A stretch of DNA of 16,880 bases from Candidatus Gottesmanbacteria bacterium (GTDB lineage: Bacteria > Patescibacteriota > Microgenomatia > UBA10105 > UBA927). The notes beneath the pieces were generated by a model. The model searched no databases and was not told where the DNA came from. It saw nothing but the letters and a program-made list of their open reading frames with translations. Of the stretch, positions 12,613 through 16,880 are shown piece by piece (within the stretch, counting starts at the first letter, position 1; every line of letters starts with the position of its first letter). The DNA lies in NCBI GenBank assembly GCA_016199185.1, contig JACQHE010000002.1, positions 1 to 16,880 on the forward strand. Reading direction: 5' to 3'. The position numbers and the translations under genes are program-made.

Positions 12613-12684
12613 GCTCCCTTAGCTTAACGGATAGAGCGCGGCCCTCCGGAGGCTGATATGGCAGTTCAAGTCTGCCAGGGAGCG
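12613..12684 (+). tRNA. tRNA-Arg(CCG)
   Basis: Acceptor GCTCCCT pairs with AGGGAGC, discriminator G12684; the following CCCA is not a clean encoded CCA. D-stem GCT/AGC type with TAACGGATA loop; anticodon stem CGGCC/GGCTG, loop CTCCGGA, anticodon CCG. T-stem GGCAG/CTGCC, loop TTCAAGT. Three bases separate it from the next coding sequence. Confidence 0.93.
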
Positions 12685-12687
12685 CCC

Positions 12688-13296
12688 ATGAAGAATACTA
12701 AAGCTATCACGAACCTCGTCTATGAAGCGGCTGTCGTCAAAAGGATGCAGCGGACCGGCTGGCAGATATTGGGGGATAACCAGGAAGGCGTGGGCGAGCA
12801 CACGTTCATGACCAGCGTCATTGCCTATTTCCTCGGAAAAGAAATTTCAAAAGGTCTCACCCTGCAAAATGCAGGGAGAGACCTTAATATGGAAACTGTA
12901 CTCACGATGGCGGTGTTTCATGATTTCCATGAAGCAAGGACCGGGGATCTGGATAAAATCGCCACGTTTTACATGACCCGTGATCAGGATAAAGCCAACC
13001 GCGATATTTTTAAAGGGATTGACGACGAACTTTTAGAGATACTGACGATCTACGAAAAGAAGGAAACGCTGGAAGCAAAAATTGTCTACGAAGCAAATGT
13101 CATTGCGTTTCTTGTTGAGCTGAAGCTTCTGGAAGAAAAAGGAAACACCCACGCCCGGGAGTGGATCGCGGGAAACTTCGCGCGCCTCCGGCTCCCCGAG
13201 GCCGTCAGCCTTGCTAAAGATTTGGCCTCTACAGACTCCCACGACTGGTGGAAGAACCTGCGAACTACGCTTCACGAAGCATTTTCCAACGCTTGA
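12688..13296 (+). CDS. HD-domain phosphohydrolase (YfbR/HD_3-like)
   Basis: 202 aa. HD_3 family proteins include 5'-deoxynucleotidases acting on dNMPs. Motifs are VGEHTFMTSVIAYFL at 35-49 (His38), MAVFHDFHEARTGDL at 74-88 (His78-Asp79 pair, plus HE and GD) and YEANVIAFLVELKLLEEKGNTHAREWI at 134-160. This last block normally carries a metal-binding Asp (ADLL); Asn137 replaces it here, so activity may be altered or lost. ATG 12688 is used because a start at 12658 would be inside the tRNA. Only 3 nt separate it from tRNA-Arg(CCG), so tRNA 3' processing would leave an almost leaderless mRNA. Its end overlaps the convergent EamA gene by 32 nt. Confidence 0.85.
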   Translation: MKNTKAITNLVYEAAVVKRMQRTGWQILGDNQEGVGEHTFMTSVIAYFLGKEISKGLTLQNAGRDLNMETVLTMAVFHDFHEARTGDLDKIATFYMTRDQDKANRDIFKGIDDELLEILTIYEKKETLEAKIVYEANVIAFLVELKLLEEKGNTHAREWIAGNFARLRLPEAVSLAKDLASTDSHDWWKNLRTTLHEAFSNA

Positions 13297-14188
13297 TTTC
13301 GCGGATGAGCGGCCCACCGGTTGCAAGTACGACGCCCGCCAGCACAACGATACTTCCCAGCGCAAATCCGGTGGTCAATCGTTCACCCAAGAAAGAGATG
13401 TTAAACAGGAGGGCAATGACCGGCTGCAGGTACTGGTTGAGCGAGGCGGTGGTCGCGGAAGAATGTTTGATTGCCCACTGATACAGCAGATACGTCGCCA
13501 CTGTGACAAAAATGCCCAGGTGGATCATGAGCGCTATGTTCGTTGGTGCGACCATAGCCGTGGTGTATGTGGGCTTCCATGATATGGCGGCAAGGAGCCC
13601 AAATATCGAGGAGGATGTCACGATTGATGCGGTCGTGAGATCAAGCGGTGTGGCGCGCTTGGTAGTGAGCATGCGGCGAGACCCTATGGTGTAGATAGTC
13701 CATGAAGCAACTGCACCGACGACGAAGAGGTTGCCAGTGAGGTCGCCGGAAAGACTTGATCCTCCACCTTCCAGCGCCGGAAGGAGCGCAATGAGTGTCG
13801 TGCCGACGAGTCCCAGGAGTATCCCCACGAATTTCATGGTAGTCACTGGTTCGCCGATCATACGGGAGGCGGTCAGAGCTATCACCAAAGGGGTCGCGTT
13901 GTAGATCATCATCGCGGCGTTGGCGGTCGTAGTACGAAGCGCCAGGTAATAGAATGCGATATTTCCAGTGCTCGCAAGTCCCAATGGAACGAGCGGTAGG
14001 AGAGAGGTTTTTTTCCCGCGCTGCGCCCTGAGAAAAAAAGGCACGATGATGAGCGTTGCCACAAGGAACCGGAAAAACGCGGCGGTGAAAGGATCAAAGG
14101 TCCGCACTAAAATTTTCGCTGACCCCGCCGTGGCCCAGAGCATGGAGGCGGCCACGATAGCAAGAAGCGCTTTGGTACGGTTTGACAT
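13265..14188 (-). CDS. EamA/DMT-family transporter
   Basis: 307 aa with about ten transmembrane helices in two homologous EamA halves, about 5-135 and 150-295. Typical are LWATAGSAKILVRTFDPFTAAFFRFLVATLII near the start, YYLALRTTTANAAMMIYNATPLVIAL at 80-105, and the second-half equivalent YQWAIKHSSATTASLNQYLQPVIALLFNISFLGE. DMT family members export or import small metabolites; the substrate cannot be read from sequence. It shares its 3' end with the HD gene (32 nt overlap, opposite strands). Its start lies 69 nt from the divergent antitoxin start, and TGcTACACT (extended -10) lies 8 nt before the ATG. Confidence 0.92.
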   Translation of the reverse strand: MSNRTKALLAIVAASMLWATAGSAKILVRTFDPFTAAFFRFLVATLIIVPFFLRAQRGKKTSLLPLVPLGLASTGNIAFYYLALRTTTANAAMMIYNATPLVIALTASRMIGEPVTTMKFVGILLGLVGTTLIALLPALEGGGSSLSGDLTGNLFVVGAVASWTIYTIGSRRMLTTKRATPLDLTTASIVTSSSIFGLLAAISWKPTYTTAMVAPTNIALMIHLGIFVTVATYLLYQWAIKHSSATTASLNQYLQPVIALLFNISFLGERLTTGFALGSIVVLAGVVLATGGPLIREIKRWKMLREA

Positions 14189-14196
14189 ACGGTGTT

Positions 14197-14205
14197 AGTG
14201 TAGCA
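14197..14205 (-). promoter_or_regulatory. Extended -10 of the EamA gene
   Basis: TGcTACACT on the minus strand, 8 nt before ATG 14188. The region 17 nt further up (CTGTCA) is shared with the -35 of the divergent antitoxin promoter. Confidence 0.45.
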
Positions 14206-14218
14206 CATTTTAACGTAC

Positions 14219-14247
14219 TTGACAGGCTTAATAAATATATGTACACT
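14219..14247 (+). promoter_or_regulatory. Promoter and likely autoregulatory operator of the Phd/VapC pair
   Basis: TTGACA (14219-14224), 17-nt spacer, TACACT (14242-14247), then 9 nt to ATG 14257. ATGTAC is repeated directly at 14239 and 14249, and ATGTA (14249) with TACAT (14263) forms a palindrome over the start codon. Phd-type antitoxins usually bind such repeats to repress their own operon. Confidence 0.7.
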
Positions 14248-14256
14248 AATGTACGT

Positions 14257-14547
14257 ATGCCATACATTGTTCCCATTACCGAGTTTAGAAAGAATATTTT
14301 TACCATTACGGAAAGAGTCGCCAGAACCGGCGAAGCCGTTGACGTGGAAAAGGAGGGGAAGAGGATTGTCAGAGTCGTTCCCGTCAAAGACGACCCGGCA
14401 GAAAAAGCAAGATATGCGCTGGAACACGTCCTGCCGAAACTCGCCGGTGCCTGGAAAACCATGACAAAAGCAGACCTAGCCCGCGTGAGGTCACTACGCA
14501 GAGGCTCAATAGAGAAACGTTATTGGAAGAGGGCTATTTTCTCATGA
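14257..14547 (+). CDS. Phd/YefM-type antitoxin
   Basis: 96 aa. The N-terminal half has the Phd/YefM DNA-binding pattern: IVPITEFRKNIFTITERVARTGEAVDVEKEGKRIVRVVPV at 4-43, where Phd proteins show S-x(3)-[AR]-x(5)-L..V..TGEPV.IT..GKP.AVLVP. The charged C-terminal half (about 46-96) would wrap the toxin. ATG 14257 is chosen since the in-frame ATG at 14239 lies in the -10 region. Its TGA overlaps the VapC ATG (ATGA at 14544-14547). Confidence 0.85.
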   Translation: MPYIVPITEFRKNIFTITERVARTGEAVDVEKEGKRIVRVVPVKDDPAEKARYALEHVLPKLAGAWKTMTKADLARVRSLRRGSIEKRYWKRAIFS

Positions 14548-14954
14548 CAAGGGTAGTTGTCGATACAGACATCATGATTGATTTCTTTAGAACCGGCACG
14601 GGAGCGTTGCCGAATTTGTTAGACGCTCAGCGAGATAAAAAACTTGAACTACTGCTCTCAACCGTTACGATTCTTGAGTTATTTGCCGGCAAGTCTTCCA
14701 AAACTACTATTGAGTTTCTCAAAGAACTCATTGACGGATTTACTGTTCTACCGCTTGGCAGAGAACTTGCTGTCCTTGCCGGGGAAATCAAGAGAGACGT
14801 TCGGATTTCCGGTTCGCTTGGAGACTTGATTGTCGGTGCCAGCGCCGTTTCGGTTGGGGCCAAGCTTGCCACTCGAAACACCCGTCATTACCAGGGCATT
14901 CCAAAACTGCGTTTTTACTCCCTGTCGCAAAAAGAGAGTATTGATAAATGTTGA
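14544..14954 (+). CDS. vapC: VapC-type PIN-domain toxin
   Basis: 136 aa. PIN-domain RNases of the VapC group cleave tRNA or rRNA. Acidic residues occur at the expected places: Asp7 in VVVDTDIMIDFF, Glu45 in VTILELFAG, and Asp94 in GSLGDLIVGASAV. The late motif reads LATRNTRHYQGIP at 108-120, where many VapCs have TxNxxDF; the acidic residue is replaced by His115. ATG 14544 (coupled to the antitoxin stop) is preferred to an upstream TTG at 14523. The gene end overlaps the -35 of the next promoter. Confidence 0.9.
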   Translation: MTRVVVDTDIMIDFFRTGTGALPNLLDAQRDKKLELLLSTVTILELFAGKSSKTTIEFLKELIDGFTVLPLGRELAVLAGEIKRDVRISGSLGDLIVGASAVSVGAKLATRNTRHYQGIPKLRFYSLSQKESIDKC

Positions 14955-14969
14955 GATTATCCTGATAAT
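14941..14969 (+). promoter_or_regulatory. Promoter of the SleB-domain gene
   Basis: TTGATA (14941-14946), 17-nt spacer, GATAAT (14964-14969), then exactly 6 nt to ATG 14976. Transcription should start at or next to the A of the start codon, giving a leaderless mRNA. The -35 lies within the vapC 3' end. Confidence 0.65.
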
Positions 14970-14975
14970 AAAGCT

Positions 14976-16106
14976 ATGCAGCTCATTTTTGAAGACAGGA
15001 ATAAGCGAACAATCTCTGATAAGGAAAGCATTGCATTTTCAAGTTTTTCCTCATTTCACCTTGTTATCATCAAGGTACGGGAGACAAAAATGGTCGTCCT
15101 GGGTATCGATACCAAAGAAATTTTTCAGATAAAACCTTCTCCTCAACTGCAAACGATCTCTGTTCTGACTTTTCTACAAGGGAAGGATCATATAGTGAGC
15201 TTTAAAAAGAGTCAGGCAAACGGTTCAATAATACTGGAAAGCGTAGAAGTTTTTGTCCTACAGCCCGATACGACGCTCATGTTTGATATAAACGATCAGG
15301 CTGAAGATGGCGACCGAAGGCCATGGGTGACATATCTGTTGGACAACCTCGCTCTTCGCTCTTTTACCTACACCATTACCTATGCACGGAGAAAACGCGA
15401 CAGCGACGACGTTAAGATAGTTGTTGATAATGTCGTACAAGCAAGTCTTTTCAAAACGATAAAACATAGATTTTGGCGCCTCATCGGCTCCTTTTTACCT
15501 TTTGTTTCACCGACAAAAACGGAAACTGAAACGATTACACTCAATCTAGCTCAACGTTCCCACACCATTGAGTTTATCGCTGACCGGATGCCACTCCTGC
15601 ATAGCCTTGTTATAGATTTTGGAGAAATTCCAATGCCTTCGATAAAAGTACCAACCGTAGATAACCCTATATGGACCGGAAATTTTTACGATGACGGCGA
15701 AACAATGCTTCTTGCCCGGGCGATATACGGTGAAGCCGGAGGGGAAAGCACGGAAGTAAAAATAGCAGTGGGATGGTCGATAAGAAATAGAATTGAGGAT
15801 AGCCAAAACAGGTGGGGAAAAACATATCACGAAGTTATCCTTCAGTCATCCCAATATGAGCCATTTAATGATCCCAAAAGTGACCCCTTTAAGAAGATAA
15901 CGCATCCTCCAGTGGAAGATCCTTTAGAAAGACAGGCGTGGCAAGATAGTTTCCGTACAGCTCATTCCGTTATCCTTGCTAAGGATGCTGATCCCACAAA
16001 AGGAGCAAATCACTTTTATGTCCCCTCAAATCAATCCAGGCCACCATGGGCAGACGAAAATAAATTTACTATTCAAATAGGCGTTACTCGGTTCTATCGA
16101 TTATGA
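14976..16106 (+). CDS. SleB-type cell-wall hydrolase with a novel N-terminal region
   Basis: 376 aa. The C-terminal domain from about 244 to the end matches Hydrolase_2/SleB: MLLARAIYGEAGGESTEVKIAVGWSIRNRI at 244-273 with Glu253 as the likely catalytic residue, YHEVILQSSQYEPFN at 284-298 and GANHFYVPSN at 343-352. SleB enzymes are lytic transglycosylases first known from spore cortex lysis, but the domain is also in non-spore-formers. Residues 1-225 are a beta-rich region I do not recognise, with no signal peptide and no clear membrane helix (only LIGSFLPFV near 169-177). Export therefore needs another route, or the true target is internal. The gene is AT-rich and overlaps the next gene by ATGA. 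Confidence 0.8.
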   Translation: MQLIFEDRNKRTISDKESIAFSSFSSFHLVIIKVRETKMVVLGIDTKEIFQIKPSPQLQTISVLTFLQGKDHIVSFKKSQANGSIILESVEVFVLQPDTTLMFDINDQAEDGDRRPWVTYLLDNLALRSFTYTITYARRKRDSDDVKIVVDNVVQASLFKTIKHRFWRLIGSFLPFVSPTKTETETITLNLAQRSHTIEFIADRMPLLHSLVIDFGEIPMPSIKVPTVDNPIWTGNFYDDGETMLLARAIYGEAGGESTEVKIAVGWSIRNRIEDSQNRWGKTYHEVILQSSQYEPFNDPKSDPFKKITHPPVEDPLERQAWQDSFRTAHSVILAKDADPTKGANHFYVPSNQSRPPWADENKFTIQIGVTRFYRL

Positions 16107-16576
16107 AAATAGCTTTCATGATGTTTGCAGTGGTGGTTCTGTACATCGTTATGGAAATAACGCCAATAAAAAAACATGGTTTTATAGCAAACCTCAGCAC
16201 AAAACAGCCGACGGAGGTTCATCAAAAAAATACGTCTCTTCCGCGACTCCTTCAATGGGATTCAGGAATATCACCCGACGGAAGATATTTGGCAACATCG
16301 TACACAGGTGACTACAAAGATAGATTTCACTACTATCAAGTTTTTATAACCGATGTATATACAGATACGATGCATAGAATATTTTCCGGAGACTTTCGGA
16401 CGTTGAGCTGGGAATGGACACCGGATAATAGGATAAAAATAAGTTACAATTGCGGAACCGGTTGTCTCGCAACAAAGATTATAGACATAAATAAAAGTGT
16501 ATCAATGGCTAATCTGCAATACGATGAAATAAATGAAAAAAACGGCTGGCAGGTTACGTTCACCAAATCTTTTTAA
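16103..16576 (+). CDS. Small anchored/secreted protein with one propeller-like motif
   Basis: 157 aa. Residues 3-19 (IAFMMFAVVVLYIVMEI) form a signal anchor after MK. The rest would lie outside the membrane. ISPDGRYLATSYTGD at 56-70 and WEWTPDNRIKISYNC at 103-117 resemble TolB/WD40 blade motifs but there are only about two blades, too few for a propeller alone. Two Cys (117, 121) could form a disulfide. Its ATG overlaps the stop of the SleB gene (ATGA), so both are co-translated; a joint envelope function is inferred. Confidence 0.65.
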   Translation: MKIAFMMFAVVVLYIVMEITPIKKHGFIANLSTKQPTEVHQKNTSLPRLLQWDSGISPDGRYLATSYTGDYKDRFHYYQVFITDVYTDTMHRIFSGDFRTLSWEWTPDNRIKISYNCGTGCLATKIIDINKSVSMANLQYDEINEKNGWQVTFTKSF

Positions 16577-16612
16577 TCAACGCAACAAGTTTCCCCATGG
16601 TGATATCTGCGA

Positions 16613-16618
16613 TATAAT
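16613..16618 (+). promoter_or_regulatory. -10 box of tRNA-Ser(GGA)
   Basis: TATAAT 10 nt before the mature tRNA 5' end; the -35 region is not evident. Confidence 0.5.
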
Positions 16619-16628
16619 CCACATATAA

Positions 16629-16713
16629 GGAGGAGTCGGATAGCGGTTCATTCCACGCGCTTGGAGAGCGCGCGCCGAAAGGCTCGTGGGTTCGAATCCC
16701 ACCTCCTCCGCCA
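16629..16713 (+). tRNA. tRNA-Ser(GGA)
   Basis: Acceptor GGAGGAG pairs with CTCCTCC, then G and encoded CCA at 16711-16713. Anticodon stem CGCGC/GCGCG, loop TTGGAGA, anticodon GGA. Variable arm GCCGAAAGGC, T-stem GTGGG/CCCAC with TTCGAAT. Confidence 0.95.
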
Positions 16714-16739
16714 ATGTGTACGAATGGACGCAAGAACTA

Positions 16740-16768
16740 CCGTTTGTGCCTTCGTAACGGGCTTTTTT
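16740..16768 (+). terminator. Rho-independent terminator after tRNA-Ser(GGA)
   Basis: CCGTT (16740-16744) pairs with AACGG (16756-16760), followed by GC and six T (16763-16768). A weak outer pairing GAACT/AGTTC is possible. The stem is short, but the position 27 nt after the tRNA fits. Confidence 0.5.
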
Positions 16769-16880
16769 CCCAGTTCTAACCCTAAGTATTGTTTTTGTAA
16801 AGTGCGAAAGTCGTAATATTGCCAGGGCAAAAGCTGTAGTTCCTAAATTGCAAATGTCAAAAGTTTAGAAATTTTTAATA
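16769..16880. other. AT-rich end of window with no recognised feature
   Basis: No convincing reading frame, tRNA or repeat is visible here. It may be the upstream region of a gene outside the window. Confidence 0.4.

Noticed and set aside
14239..14256. ATG at 14239 as antitoxin start
   Set aside because: It lies within the promoter, upstream of the expected transcription start; ATG 14257 fits Phd-family N-termini.
16648..16830. 60-aa minus-strand frame ending in WDSNPRAFRR
   Set aside because: It is a translation of tRNA-Ser(GGA) antisense sequence, a common false gene.

Overview
The window looks like part of a Candidate Phyla Radiation (Patescibacteria, probably Paceibacteria/Parcubacteria) chromosome. 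This is inferred from compact single-domain versions of housekeeping genes, many overlapping or nearly abutting genes, start codons sitting 6-9 nt after -10 boxes (predicted leaderless mRNAs), a DUF2079 membrane protein, a degenerate phosphatase-TM-propeller protein, and scattered small toxin-antitoxin and nuclease genes. No rRNA, CRISPR array or complete transposon is seen.

Layout. 1-2060: tail of a membrane protein, a PP2C-like/TM/beta-propeller protein, then a composite palindromic element. 2065-3150: trans-translation block, with smpB, a 72-aa unknown gene and a tmRNA gene (ssrA) that conventional ORF calling misses. Its tag is long and ends in FAFA, as in mycoplasmas. 3163-4538: a perfect hairpin over the comFC ribosome-binding region, comFC carrying an in-frame REP-type palindrome, and thiN. 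4541-4715: two serine tRNAs on the minus strand. 4748-8604: a short promoter/terminator unit, a NYN-domain nuclease-like gene, the competence cluster dprA-comM(yifB)-yraN, and a two-TM protein. 8664-9696: an HTH/LAGLIDADG-like gene running into tRNA-Arg(GCG), a tRNA-like relic, tRNA-Ser(CGA), and a broken copy of the start of the gene at 10398. 9687-11117: MNT antitoxin, HEPN toxin, a nucleoside 2-deoxyribosyltransferase-like gene and a small unknown gene. 11133-11221: twin palindromes centred on CACGTG. 11211-14188: DUF2079 protein (minus), tRNA-Arg(CCG), HD phosphohydrolase, EamA transporter (minus). 14219-14954: Phd/VapC pair with a clear promoter. 14941-16576: a SleB-domain protein and a small anchored protein. 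16629-16768: tRNA-Ser(GGA) and terminator.

Functional themes. The first is ribosome rescue (smpB, ssrA). The second is natural transformation: ComFC, DprA and ComM act on incoming single-stranded DNA, and YraN is a frequent neighbour. The third is two type II/VII-like toxin-antitoxin modules. All six tRNAs are for serine (UGA, GCU, CGA, GGA) or arginine (GCG, CCG); the four serine tRNAs together read all six serine codons. GC-rich core genes alternate with AT-rich accessory genes (about 4840-5420, 8660-9340, 14950-16580).

All calls are from reading the sequence; no database search or folding software was used.
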